From assembly GCA_009760855.2 (NCBI GenBank), contig WPIO01000056.1:467501-531500 (forward strand): a DNA stretch of 64,000 nt, in the 5' to 3' direction. The number at the start of each line of letters is the position of its first letter. Positions within the stretch are counted from its first letter, which is position 1. The position numbers and the translations under genes were made by a program. Source of the DNA: Cristatella mucedo (lineage: Eukaryota > Bryozoa > Phylactolaemata > Cristatellidae). This document shows positions 24,240 through 35,047 of this stretch, in pieces. A model generated the notes under the pieces. The model was not told the origin of the DNA. It saw only the letters and a list, made by a program, of their open reading frames with translations, and made no database searches.

Positions 24240-24410
24240 GAATACAATTCATTTTCACAGCGTCCTAAGAGAACTTAATCGCTATTCAGGCGCCTAACGT
24301 ATGCCACAGGGCTCGAGCCTACGACATCGCGGTCATCAAACACGTGCAGCCTTGACCTTGGTCGTTAAGGGCGATCGTGCTTAACACCGGGCCAAGCCAG
24401 CCCTGCAACT
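24240..24410 (-). mobile_element. tRNA-derived SINE with L2-type tail
   Basis: On the minus strand a tRNA-like head (A-box-like 'cttggcccggtgttaag', B-box 'ggctcgagccc') is followed by the tail 'gcgcctgaatagcgattaag' and 'gttctcttaggacgct'. The same head-tail arrangement is seen at 49258-49386, which supports a genuine SINE family that borrows the 3' end of the L2-like elements. Confidence 0.7.
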
Positions 24411-25284
24411 CCCACGACGAATGCTAATCGGCGCTCTATACTTGTTCCTAGGTTTGAAAGCTGAGCTTTCGACGGAGCGAATGCAGGCCGCGTGGAGGTT
24501 TCGTACTCACCCGCCAATGAGGGCCCGCCAGTATACTGGTTGCGACATCGCACCCTATACTAAGCGGGTCCTGCTTTTGAGTAGCACATCCGGAGCAAAG
24601 TAGCACATCCGGAGGAAGCTCGTGAACAGTCACAGCAAAGATAGCAGCGGAATACCGCTGAGAGTATCGCGAAGAAGTCACGGGGCGACGATTCACTCCG
24701 CTCTTAGAGTCGCTCGAGGCCGCTCTCTAGCGCAGGAGAGGCGTAATAGGAGCCAGACACGTTAAACCTTTGCCGGAAGTAAAGGGTCGAGCGTCACCCA
24801 GCTCCTTCAGCGCTTCGCAAGGCCGGCTAATTTGCTCAACTTGACAGCTTCGGCACTTCAACTTTGTCTAACGACAAAAAAGCCCTCGCGGCTGATTGCG
24901 TCTCGTTAAGTAGCCGACGTCACAACGGTACAGGCAGCCCGCTTCGGGTCGTCCTTTGGGTGACGGCGTCGCCGACACGCGTCGCGGCCTGCCGCGACGC
25001 GTGTCGGGGCCGCAGCCGCCAGTGCAAGCTTCCGGTCGGTCGAAGGGGGGGGGCTCTTTCCTTACCGACTGTCACCAGCACGATGAGAAGCGACGTGGCG
25101 AAGCGCATTTCCGCCAGAGTGCCGCAGCAATAGCAGTCGATCGCCACGGAGCAGGATCCGGTGGCTGGCTTCGCGACGCTACCTTAAGTACTGCCGCTGC
25201 TAGCGCTTGTCGCGCGACCCTCCCTCGAGCTCCCGCGAGATCCCGCGGGTTTACTCGGCGAGCCGAGCGCTGTGCGGCGTGCAC
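24411..25284. other. GC-rich intergenic region
   Basis: No gene supported. Overlapping frames at 24.86-25.39 kb are GC-driven and lack motifs. Confidence 0.4.
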
Positions 25285-25562
25285 CGTGAGCGGGGCTCGT
25301 CAATACAAGCGGACCGCAGAAAACGCGGTGAATAAACGTGTGCGGCTCGGCGTTAAAGTGGATCTTAAAATAGGTAAGCGCGCGCGCGCGTGAGAGGGGA
25401 AAACTCTGAAAGAGCGACGAGCAGAAGACTTTTGAAGCGTTCATCTGCCAAAGCAAGCGCCTGCTGCCAAGCAACTCAAGGCGTGGGCAATGCCGAAGGC
25501 TGCTAATACGCAAATGGCCGCCGCCGGTGGCTTGGCGGCGGCGAGCTGCAAGTCGGCGTAAT
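25285..25562 (+). repeat. Unclassified dispersed repeat 'S', copy 1
   Basis: About 280 bp that is strongly similar, block by block, to 27520-27810. Shared blocks include 'gtgtgcggct', 'ggatcttaaaa', 'gcgcgcgcgtgagagg', and a distal part with 'ggctgctaat' and 'cgagctgcaagtcggcgt'. No protein explains it. Confidence 0.65.
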
Positions 25563-25639
25563 CAGCGTGCGCCATGCGCCATCTATCGGCTTCCGAGCTG
25601 CGGCGGCCAGAGCTGCCGAAGCTGACAGCAGCGAGGGGC

Positions 25640-25645
25640 ACTACT

Positions 25646-25684
<39 letters not shown>
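25640..25684. repeat. (CTA)n trinucleotide repeat
   Basis: About fourteen CTA/TAC units. Confidence 0.9.
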
Positions 25685-25904
25685 GTCAAACAAAATGGCT
25701 CTCATTTGAGGAGAAAAAACGTGTGCCCAGAAGGCGCGCTGCCGTTTACATTTATTCAGCGGGTATCTATGAGAAATCGTCTGCTGCCACTGCAGAAGGG
25801 GAATGCTAGTGGCGTCAGTACCGGAATCCGGATAATAGTTAACAAATTAATTAAAAATTGATTAATTAAATTTAATTAATTTATTTATTTAATTAATTAA
25901 AAAT

Positions 25905-26915
25905 TATTTGTTGTATATGCCTCATAGAACTCAATCTCTTTCTGTGCATTGTTCACATTTGCTGCAAAGAAAGCGCGATTGAATAGCTAGTGATATCATG
26001 CTCAATAAACGAGTATAACTTGGTTAGAGGTGACATGCATATGGTCAGCATGCACGTATGGTTAGTGGCAGCATGCACAGAGATAGCATGCATAAGCATA
26101 TGAAGGACAAATCATACGATCCCACTGAATGTGTTTGCTAAATAGATGGTTTTTAGCTTCTTTTTTCAATGTAGTTTAGTCAGGGGATGTCGTGACTCGA
26201 GTCTGAAGTGAATTCCAGGCTAAGGAAGCATACGAACTAAAGGCGCGTCTCCAAACGATTTGAGATTTTGTTCGAGGTATGGGTAAACAGGTAGATTTCG
26301 AAAAGCTGGTGGCACGATACTTAGCCTGGTGGGGGAGTAGATATAATAGGTAGGCTGGAGCCAAAAAATGAAGGGACCTAATAGTGAGTGCATAAGCTCG
26401 AAGTCGATGCGTTGCTTGACTAGGAGCTAATTGAGGTCGGCGAGAAGTGGTGTGATGGGGTAACTGCGACGCTCATGAAAGGCAAGCCCTAGCTGCAGAG
26501 CTGCGGAGTTTTGCATCAGCTGTGAGCGCCTGATTGTACAGGCTGGTAGACAAGCGAGCAGTGAGAGACGGGGTGTCACAAAAGCGTGGGCCAATTTAAA
26601 TATGGTATTCCTTTCTAAACAAGCCCAAATTTTATCAATATTACGTAGCTGAAAGTAGGCAGACTTGACTGCGAAGCTGATGTGTGGTTGTCTATTGAAA
26701 GATCACTTTGGAATAACACAGTTAGAGTGCGTGCAGTTTCAACAGGAGATATGTTGGCAGAGCTTACTTTGAACGTTTACCTTCTCAATTTGTGAATCGC
26801 ACTTGATTTGCTCATAACTAGTAAGTTGGTTTTATCGTCATTTAATTTAAGCAAGTTTACTGCCGTTCACGTGCGGACGTCATCAATATATGCAGCAAGG
26901 GAGTTGAAAAATTTT
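25905..26915 (-). mobile_element. L2-like element, degraded
   Basis: Minus-strand 3' half of an L2-like element, from the region just after the YADD box (near 26913) to the 3' stem-loop (near 25920-25960). An AT-rich 'taattaatt' stretch takes the place of the tail. Many stops and frameshifts. Confidence 0.75.
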
Positions 26916-27085
26916 CCTATTTACCTCGAGCTCAACCTTTTACGCCTGTGACTTTCGCGTCACCGATCGCCACTTGGTTTTCAGGTGCTGGCTAGTTGTA
27001 GCCTACAGCTCTGACAACTGCGCCGCTCAGGTTTTCGCTCTCCGTTTGAGCTTCGCGCCGCCTGCATCCCCTGCCAGTCGCTCAA

Positions 27086-27405
<320 letters not shown>

Positions 27406-27519
27406 TCGTCGTCACATGCTGCATTGAACTAGCAAAGAAACTTCTCGCCTCGTCGCGCCGCGCCTCTCGAGAGGTGCACATTTGTCGACGACCCATGTGC
27501 TTACTCAGTGAACAAAGTG

Positions 27520-27810
27520 CCGTGAGCAAGACTCGTCATTGCAAGCGGAGCTCTGCAAACACGACGAATAAAAGGTGTGCGGCTGGGAGCTACATTGGAT
27601 CTTAAAAGACCTAAGCGCGCGCGTGAGAGGAAAAGAACAAGGGGGAGCAAGGCAGAGGCAACGACAGACCGAGCCTTGTGAGGCGTTCATTTTTTTAAGT
27701 TGGCGCCAGCTACCGAGCAACTCAGGGCGCGGACGATGCCAACGGCTGCTAATGCACAAACGGCCGCCGGTGGCTCGGCGGCGGCGGCGAGCTGCAAGTC
27801 GGCGTTCATG
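27520..27810 (+). repeat. Unclassified dispersed repeat 'S', copy 2
   Basis: Partner of copy 1 at 25285-25562, same orientation. Directly downstream lie 2.5 copies of a 19-bp tandem unit (ttcacgccgagacgcgaca type, about 27806-27855). Confidence 0.65.
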
Positions 27811-27829
27811 CCGAGACGTGACGTTCACG

Positions 27830-28075
27830 CCGAGACGCGACATTCACGCCGAGGACAGCGTCCTTCTTGAGGCGAACTTGCACGGTCGTTTGTATCGTCA
27901 GCACGTCGAGTGCCGTGCTCTCCACATCGCCCAGGATCCGCGCTGCTCCGCCTTTCGGGCCGCCGCAGTTCTCCCAGCACATGATGCTGTGCTTCGCAAT
28001 CACCGAGCGCGCGTTATTCTCGGTGGGCACGATCTTCGTGACTACACCCTTGTGCAGCGGTCCGGCTAGCTGAGC
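27830..28075 (-). other. Possible host exon, product unknown
   Basis: On the minus strand an open frame of about 80 codons follows a sequence resembling a 3' splice site (ccattacag, near 28078). The peptide includes HKGVVTKIVP and IMCWENCGGPKGGAARI. I do not recognise a family. The plus strand is also open over most of this stretch, so it may be chance. Confidence 0.2.
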
Positions 28076-28223
28076 CTGTAATGGCGACAGCCGAACGTTG
28101 ACGCTGGCGGCTATATTATACGACTATAAGATACGGGCAGCAGTGGTTTCTGCGTCGCTTTCGTGGGTCGCCTAGGCACCGACTGGCGACGCTTCGCTCC
28201 TGCTGCTGCTGTATATCGGGACG

Positions 28224-28228
<5 letters not shown>

Positions 28229-28264
<36 letters not shown>

Positions 28265-28375
28265 ATGTATAACGCATGTATATATATATACATATATGTA
28301 TGTATTTATATGTATAACGATGCGATGTATAAAGGTACGATGCATAAGCATGTATAACATATATATATATGATGT
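28229..28375. repeat. (TA)n and related AT repeats
   Basis: A (TA)n run at 28229-28264 is followed by diverged 'gtataacgatg/catgtata' units to about 28375. Confidence 0.85.
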
Positions 28376-28544
28376 ATAAATGGACGACCCCTTTTGATGG
28401 CGTAATGAAATCGCTAGACTAGCTGCTCCCCACGGAAAATGCCAGAAATAAAAAAATTACTGGCTGATTTAGCAGCTTTTCTTGCGTAGCTGCAGAAGAA
28501 TGGTAAAGGCTATCACCGTCGCTTGCAGCTGCAATAAGGACTGC

Positions 28545-28625
28545 CAACCGTAGGATTCAAGCCCACGACCTCACTATCGAGCTCGTGAAGAGCAACCGCC
28601 TTACCTAGTGTGCCATCACGGCTCA
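28545..28625 (-). mobile_element. tRNA-derived SINE head
   Basis: In reverse complement this reads an A-box-like 'tggcacactaggtaagg' and a B-box-like 'gggcttgaatcc' about 45 bp apart, as in the other SINE heads. No L2-type tail is visible next to it. Confidence 0.5.
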
Positions 28626-29056
28626 CAACTGATTCACAACTGATCACGGCTCACAACTGAAACGGTCTCCCACTTGCTGACATCGCATGGTTTCGGATAC
28701 GGCAGGCTGTCGCACAAATCTGTAAGCGAGAAGTGACCTTTGGTGATGCAGCAGAGCGAACCGAACGGCTGTTGCTGGACCTGGGTTAAGGAGGCAGCCA
28801 TCGGAGACTGCTGCAGGTGCTGCTGCAGTGACCCGGATGTGGCACAGCAGCTGCTTCCCAGCTCATTTGCAGCCGGAGGGACGCGCGATCGTCACAGCTC
28901 CCTGCGGCCGCTACGTGGGTCACCTTCGCGCCTACCTGCGGGTCTGTTGCTCAAGCACTGGTAGCCAAGCTGCGCTTGGGTTGTCGTCGTAGCCAGTGGC
29001 GTCGTCGTGGTTTCGGCCACTGCACTCTGCAATGGAAACCCGAGCCAAGGTTCGGC

Positions 29057-29731
29057 CTAAGGGTGAAGGCTGCTCGTCCCACCCAACCGACCGATACTCT
29101 CGAAGTCTGGACATTCGCACCGCTCCAAAGTCTGGATCGACTGGCGGAGGCAGAGCCACGGCCGCTGCGAATCGTCGACACATTCGAGGACTTGCGAGGC
29201 GGACTTTTGAGGCGAGCGATCACTGGGGAAGCGCTCAGGCTTCTGGACAGCGGCATCACCTTGAATCCCTCGTCCGTCCGCCTGACCCGCCGGTTGAAAG
29301 TGGGTTAAAGGGGGCGCGTGCGCCAGCGCCGAGGCGAGGGGCGGCGGCGTGCAGCAGGAGAGGTCGGGGGTCGTGCGAGCCGAAGTTTCGGCGGGCCTCA
29401 CCGAGCTGGGCGCAGTGGCAGCGGTGCTGAGCCCAACCAATAACAGCTCGCCGAGCAGCACGCCGGCCACTGCCGGCTGGACTGACGGCGAGGCAGTGGG
29501 TGGCGTCTTTCTTTGCAGCGACGAGAGGATCGGGCCAACGTCGCTGGCGTACCACATGACCAGCGCCATCGTGGCCACAGATATCGTCAGGCTCGCAAAG
29601 CTGATAACCCGCTCCAGGCGCCGACGAGGCCCATAGCTGCGACTGGACTTGTACGTCGTGGGCTGTGACGTGAGCAGCTCGGACAGGTACGACCCGCTGT
29701 CGGTATTGAGCGTCGTCATTGTGGAAGACAT
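29057..29731 (-). CDS. Possible host gene, 5' exon with membrane anchor
   Basis: From the ATG at 29731 an open frame runs 224 codons to 29057. The first ~75 residues look protein-like: a Ser/Thr/Tyr-rich segment, an Arg cluster (GPRRRLERV) and one hydrophobic helix (ISFASLTISVATMALVMWYA), consistent with a type II or single-pass membrane anchor. Downstream the sequence becomes Pro/Ala-rich and less convincing; a GT donor such as 'tcg|gtgagg' near 29402 could end the exon. The ATG lies only about 28 bp from the Polinton 1 terminus. No family recognised; the frame could be chance in GC-rich DNA. Confidence 0.35.
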   Translation of the reverse strand: MSSTMTTLNTDSGSYLSELLTSQPTTYKSSRSYGPRRRLERVISFASLTISVATMALVMWYASDVGPILSSLQRKTPPTASPSVQPAVAGVLLGELLLVGLSTAATAPSSVRPAETSARTTPDLSCCTPPPLASALAHAPPLTHFQPAGQADGRGIQGDAAVQKPERFPSDRSPQKSASQVLECVDDSQRPWLCLRQSIQTLERCECPDFESIGRLGGTSSLHP

Positions 29732-29759
29732 GGTCGCACCACCGCAAAGCCGAAGCATT

Positions 29760-30095
29760 GATGGTGTGTTTTTACCCTATATGACATTTTTATTTTATCA
29801 ACTCGCATCTTTTTCGCTTTTACAACATTTTTACTTTTTAAACTCGTTCTCGTTAACACTCGAACTCGTTTCAAAACTAAAAACGTTGTAAAATGAAAAA
29901 AGCGCTCGTTTCAAAAACAAAAACATCATATAGTGGTAAAAACACATCATCACACTCGTTCTCGTATCACTCGAACTCGTTAAAGTCTTTTAAGACTATA
30001 ATATATATTTTCAAAATCTTAAATATTATAGTAAAAAAAAAATTGTGTTGCAATTTTATTTTTATTTAAGCAAAATATTATTACCTTATATAGCA
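29760..30095 (+). repeat. Left terminal inverted repeat of Polinton 1
   Basis: Matches the right end in inverted orientation over about 335 bp. The outer 192 bp (29760-29951) is an imperfect palindrome centred on gttaac at 29852-29857. The inner part holds a second copy of the 'ctcgttctcg...ctcgaactcg' motif, a small palindrome agtcttttaagact, and ends with ttatatagca just before the first ORF. Confidence 0.9.
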
Positions 30096-30097
30096 AG

Positions 30098-30559
30098 ATG
30101 GTTTTTCCAATTAGACAAAGAAATTCTTTTGCGTCTGAGACAAGGAGATTAATGAATGTTGATTTTGATTTACCAATAACTAAATATGATCGCAAAGCTA
30201 AAAGAATTATAAAAGAAAAAATAATTTCTTCAAATGAAGCTAGAAGATTTATGAGTATTGACTTTGATCTTCCTTCAATTAAATACGTTGGTAAAACAGG
30301 AAGACTTAACAAGGTAGGATATACTAATCCAATTGTAACTGCTGGTGGAAATACTTTAACTTTTACATATAATACTAAAAAATGGTTTGGAGATTTCGAG
30401 ACTTTAAGAGAATCACTCAGATATCAAACAAAATTATTACTTAATAGAGTTAGAGAAATATGGCCTTTTATTAGAATTCATTTTAGAGTATTATTTGATA
30501 TGAAAACTGTTGATACTGGTGAACTGAGAGAAGAGGTTCTCAATCCAAATCAATTTTAA
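30098..30559 (+). CDS. 153-aa protein with duplicated DFDLP motif, unknown function
   Basis: Uninterrupted ORF; the ATG at 30098 follows TATATAG with a 4-nt spacer at the inner edge of the TIR. The protein has two copies of the pattern E-x-R-R-x-M-x-x-D-F-D-L-P-x-x-K-Y at residues 14-30 and 47-63 (period 33), with basic linkers, then a segment rich in aromatic and basic residues (from about residue 85). The polymerase region begins 2 nt after its stop codon, suggesting co-expression. I do not recognise the family; position beside the polymerase could mean a replication accessory or terminal-protein role, but that is inference only. Confidence 0.65.
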   Translation: MVFPIRQRNSFASETRRLMNVDFDLPITKYDRKAKRIIKEKIISSNEARRFMSIDFDLPSIKYVGKTGRLNKVGYTNPIVTAGGNTLTFTYNTKKWFGDFETLRESLRYQTKLLLNRVREIWPFIRIHFRVLFDMKTVDTGELREEVLNPNQF

Positions 30560-30561
30560 CT

Positions 30562-32690
30562 ATGGATAGTGAATCAGCAGATGAAATTTATGATAAAATA
30601 ATGCTTGCACTTGGTATAAATTCTGAGTTACTAGTTGAGAGAGGCGTTGGTTCTGGTTGGTTATTTATTGGCTTTCATTCATTTTCAGTTGTTATGTCTA
30701 AATATATTCCAATTGGTGGTGGTTCATATGTTGAAACCCCTGATTATCTCGCAAAGAAAAAGTGTGCTACTAACATAAAAACTATGATGATGAGTTTTGT
30801 CCACTATGGTGTGTTTTGAGAGCTCTAAATCCAGTAGAAAGAAATAAATGGAAGACAAATAATTTAACAAAAATATTAAATGAGCAATATTCTAGTTTAA
30901 TTAGCGATATCGAGTGGCCAATGAAAGTTAAAGACACAAATAGACTAGAGAAAGCTATGAATGTTAGCATACATGTTTACTCGTGTGGGTACAAAGAGTC
31001 AAGAGTTTCTCCTTTAAGAGTTGTTAAGAAAGCTGACGAGATTCCAAATAGACATATTAATCTGTTGCTTATAACAAGTGGTGATATTGAACATTATATT
31101 TTGATTAACAATTTTAACGCTTTGTGAAGGCCATCTAGTTCTGTAGGAAAACAATATTACTGTCATCGGTGTTTAAATAGATTTTTTTACAAGCTTCAAG
31201 TAGATGAACATTTAGAAATATGTGATAGTATAAACTCAGAAACAACAATATATGTAATGCCAGACGAACATAATAAATTTATATCATTTGATTCATTCAA
31301 ACATCTTAATGTGTGTCCTTATGTTTGTTGTGCAGACTTTGAATGTTTAGTGCAAAAAGGAAAACATGATGACCACTTTTCAACACACACACCATGCTCT
31401 GCAGCATATGTTATAGTTGACTGGAATGGTGAAGTTGTTGATAGGTTTTTAAACGCTGGTCCTGATTGTGTGAATACTTTCTTAAAAGATTATTTGAGTA
31501 TCAGATTTTTATAAAACTAGACTAGTTGAGAAAAATTTAGATAGCATGATGATAGATTTAACTTATGATGAAATGAAAGCACACGATGATGCAATTTTCT
31601 ATTGAATGTGTAAAGGTCCTTTTAATCAAAGAAATAATGAGTTGAGAAAAGTATTTGACCATTGCCATTTAACAAATAAATATAGAGGTGCCGCACACCA
31701 CTCATGTAATTTTAAAGCAAGCATGGACTTTAGAAAATGGCAATTACCTGTTTTATTCCATAACTTTAGGGGGTACGATTCACATATCATTGTTAAAGCA
31801 TTAGAGAATTTTAGCGTTGAAGCAGAACCAATTGCAAATAATTTAGAAAAGTACATGATGCTCAAAGTTGGTGATTTGGTTTTTAAAAACAGTATGCAGT
31901 TTATGATCGGGTCATTAGAAACTATTGCTTCAACAATGGGAAAAATAATTGATTGCTTTCCAATTTCAAATAAAGTTTTAAGCGAAAAGTATAAAGGAAA
32001 AAATCTTAATCTTCTTACTGTTAAAGGAGAATATCCTTATGAGTTTATGGATTCTTGGGAAAAATGTAAGTGTGATTCTTTACCTAGTAAGGAATCTTTT
32101 TACTCTAATGTTTATATGGAAGGAATATCAGACGATGATTATAAAAAAGCAAATGATGTTTGGAAAGAATTTGATTGCAAATCATTCATTGATTATCATG
32201 ATTTATATTTAATCACTGATGTTCTGCTGTTAGCAGATTTTTTGAAAGTTTTAGAAAAGGATTGATTTCTAAACTGAAATTAGATCCTGCAAATTTTGTT
32301 ACAACACCAAATTTTTCATGGAGTGCTGTGTTTTGGTATTCTGGTGTAAAAATTGAGTTATTAACAAACAGAGAAGTGTATGACACATTTAAAAAGTCAA
32401 TTCGTGGTGGAATTTGTCAAGTTAATACTAGATTAGTTAAAGCAAACAATCCTACGGTACCTGGATATGATTCTAGCAAACCGACAAGGTGGATTAGCTA
32501 TCAAGACGCTACAAGCTTATACCCAACAGCAATGATGGAACTTCTTCCACAAGGAGAAATTGAAGAGTGCTCAATTGATGGATGGGATAGAGAACAAATA
32601 CTATCACTACCTGACGAGTCGGTTGTTGGAGCTTTCTTTGTTGTTGATATTGAATACGATCCTAAAACAAATGAGTACTGTCATGATTTT
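30562..32690 (+). pseudogene. POLB: Protein-primed family-B DNA polymerase, 3'-truncated and broken
   Basis: N-terminal region (GSGWLFIGFHSF near 30650), a CxxC-type finger with YCHRCLNRF (about 31155-31185), Exo I ADFE (near 31334), Exo II NFRGYD (near 31762), Exo III YLITDV (near 32209) and polymerase motif A DATSLYP (near 32505) are all visible. This is the Polinton polymerase, which replicates the element by protein priming. It is broken by frameshifts before 30795 and at about 32250, in-frame TGA at 31125 and 31603, and a frame problem at about 31510. It ends abruptly at about 32690, where a deletion joins it to the protease gene; motifs B and C are absent from this element. Confidence 0.9.
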
Positions 32691-33134
32691 TTCATTTTTT
32701 CAAGTTCATCTCTTGCAAATACACCTCTGAAATTTTTTATATCTAATTCTTTCACATAGTTATTTCTTTCAAGATCAGTTAGTGGTGTATTTTTTACTTT
32801 TTTTAAACTGTTAATAGTTTTTCTTAGTTCAGAAAGTACTTGTTCTTTACTCACTCCAGTACCTAACTTTTTCCCATGAGCTAAAACTCCGCTCGCTACA
32901 CTCGCACCTAACTTTTTTCCATGGGCTAGAACTCCAGTTCCTAACTTTTTACCATGAGATAGAACTCCACTGCCACTCTCTGATCTTAACTTAACAAACT
33001 TGGACTTTTTACTTTCACAAATCACACAAAATTGCTTTAATCATTCCTCTAAGGCCTTTTGTACTATCAATCTCGATGTATTCCTCATGAATGCTATCTG
33101 TCGGCTTCTTACATTTCAAGCAGTAAATTTCCAT
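32682..33134 (-). pseudogene. PRO: Zinc-ribbon + repeat + adenain-like protease, truncated
   Basis: Starts at the ATG at 33134, with TATAG two bases upstream on the minus strand, head to head with the ATPase. The N-terminus MEIYCLKCKKPTDS and a second CxxC site form a zinc ribbon like DUF5679 proteins. A linker with three or four copies of 'G-V-L-x-H-G-K-K-L-G-T-G' follows, then the start of an adenain-like protease (NFRGVFARDEL). A frameshift lies near 33020. The deletion junction removes the catalytic His, Asp and Cys, which survive in recognisable form in Polinton 2 (55714-56406). Confidence 0.8.
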
Positions 33135-33168
33135 TTCTATAATATAAAAACTTTTTTTAGTATAGGAA

Positions 33169-33840
33169 ATGTCTCTTCGAGTGAGGGCGTTTAATTTTGG
33201 ACAAGATGTGGATACTGGACATAAAGAACCTTTACCAAATTTTCCGATAAAAGCTTTAGTTTTAGGTTCAAGTGGTTCAGGTAAATCCCAACTCATCATG
33301 AATTGGATATTTTATTGAATGGTTAATTATGACAGTTGTACAATTATTGCTTTAAGTTTAGATCAAAAGTTGTATCGCGGACTTATGTCAATGACAAAAG
33401 AAAACAAGGCTTACTCTTGGATTAACGGAATTGATGCTATACCAGAAGTAGATTCATATAAGAACTGCAAGAATGTTGTTGTACTTGATGATTTAATGAC
33501 TGAGGATCAGACAAAGATATTAGACTATTTCACACGAGGAAGACATAAAGATTTAAGCATGTTCTACCTTGTTCAAGGCTTTACAAATATACCTAGGAGA
33601 GAAATTAGAAACAATGTAGATTTAATAGTAATCTTTAAGCAAAACACAACTGACATTGAGTATATCCGTGATGCATACGTTGGAGATATTGATAAGAAAC
33701 AATTTAGAGAATGGGTTAACTCTTGCACTAGAAACCGTTTTGGTTATTGCGTAATAGACCTAACAAAGACTGAGTCGGAAGGCAGATTTTGGTCAGTTGA
33801 TTCAGAGGGAAAGCAATTAATGACATTTTTTAATTCTTAA
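33169..33840 (+). pseudogene. ATP: FtsK/A32-like DNA packaging ATPase, one nonsense codon
   Basis: ATG at 33169 follows TATAG with a 3-nt spacer. Walker A GSSGSGKS is at residues 33-40 and Walker B VVVLDD at about residues 103-108, the layout of the A32/FtsK-type ATPases that package Polinton and NCLDV genomes into capsids. The length, about 223 codons, is normal. One in-frame TGA at 33316-33318 interrupts the gene; Polinton 2 has a glycine codon at that position, so it is a mutation rather than a natural boundary. Divergent from the zinc-ribbon/protease gene. Confidence 0.9.
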
Positions 33841-33853
33841 TAGATATAGTAAA

Positions 33854-35044
33854 ATGTTTAATGGAAAAATTTACTCAAGTGGTAAAAAACCTTACAAAGG
33901 AAGTGTTCAAGAGGCATTAGATTATGAATCTAAACTGCAAAATCTGCAAGACCTAAGAGATGCAAATATTCTAGAAAACTCCAGTGAGATACAAAGAATA
34001 GAATCAGAAATAGCTGTGAGAGATGCTGCTGAGCATAGACTAAACGAGCAGGCATTAGAGAGATCTACTGATAACTCAGGTAAAGTTATAATCGAGAAAC
34101 TTCAGAGAATTAGACCTAAACTTGCTTTACAAATAGAAAACAAAGAACAACTGCAGAAAGTTTTGCGACAAAAACCAGACATATCAAGTACCATTCAAAA
34201 AGCAAGAACAGCTGTTAGTAAAGGAAAGCATAAAAAAGCGATTACTATAGCAAATCAAGCAAAGACATATGCAGCAAATCCAGAAATACGAGAAGCTATT
34301 GATGTTGCTCAAAAAAGTTTAGCTGAAGAGTTAAGTATAAATCCAACTACTGGCACTCCAAAGAAATCTGTTGTAGTACAAGATTATGATAAAGCTAGAC
34401 TAATGGAAATAGTTAAAAATAAAGAGGGGTATGTTCCGAGTTATGTAACAAGAATAATAAATGAGATGGATAGTACAAATAAAGATTTAAAACTATATGA
34501 GCTAGGAGTAAAACTTACTAAGGAAAAAATGTATACTGCTGAAAAAGAATTAGAACTAACTGCTCATGATGTCCTAGAATACTCTATGGATTATTATACT
34601 AAACTTAATGGTAAACAAATGGACGAATTAACTACAGCATATGAATCAACAATTGATAAAAAGAAAGATTTACTTGATATTATTGGTGCAAAGAAAACTG
34701 GTTGAATATCAAAACCAATAAGAAAGATAGTTGAAAACCTTAGTGAGGAAAATCTTTCGACTGTTATTACAGAGCTAGATAAAAAGAAAAAAAGAAGTGT
34801 AAAAGAGCAAAGAGTTTTAGATTATTTAAGACCAAAAGTTGGCAAAGGAATAGAAATAATTCCATTAGTTGTAAAGAATGATTATGAAGTATTTGATTAG
34901 ATTGAATTGTGGATTCAAGAACTTGCTACTGGAAATACTGGAGTAGTAAATTGTATTAGTGCTGCTGTTGATTACCTTGCAAAATCTAGAAAAGTTCCAA
35001 AATCATATGTTGCTAAAATTAATAAACTTGTATATGATATATAG
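33854..35044 (+). pseudogene. Coiled-coil structural protein, two nonsense codons
   Basis: About 396 codons from ATG 33854 (TATAG 4 nt upstream) to TAG 35042-35044, with in-frame TGA at 34703 and TAG at 34898. The protein is largely helical and charged, with a short N-terminal head (MFNGKIYSSGKKPYKGS). No catalytic motif is visible. Conserved in Polinton 2 at 53874-55018, so it is a standard gene of this lineage; its place between ATPase and penton-like genes suggests a virion role. Its stop codon lies inside the TATAG motif of the next gene. Confidence 0.7.
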
Positions 35045-35047
35045 AGA

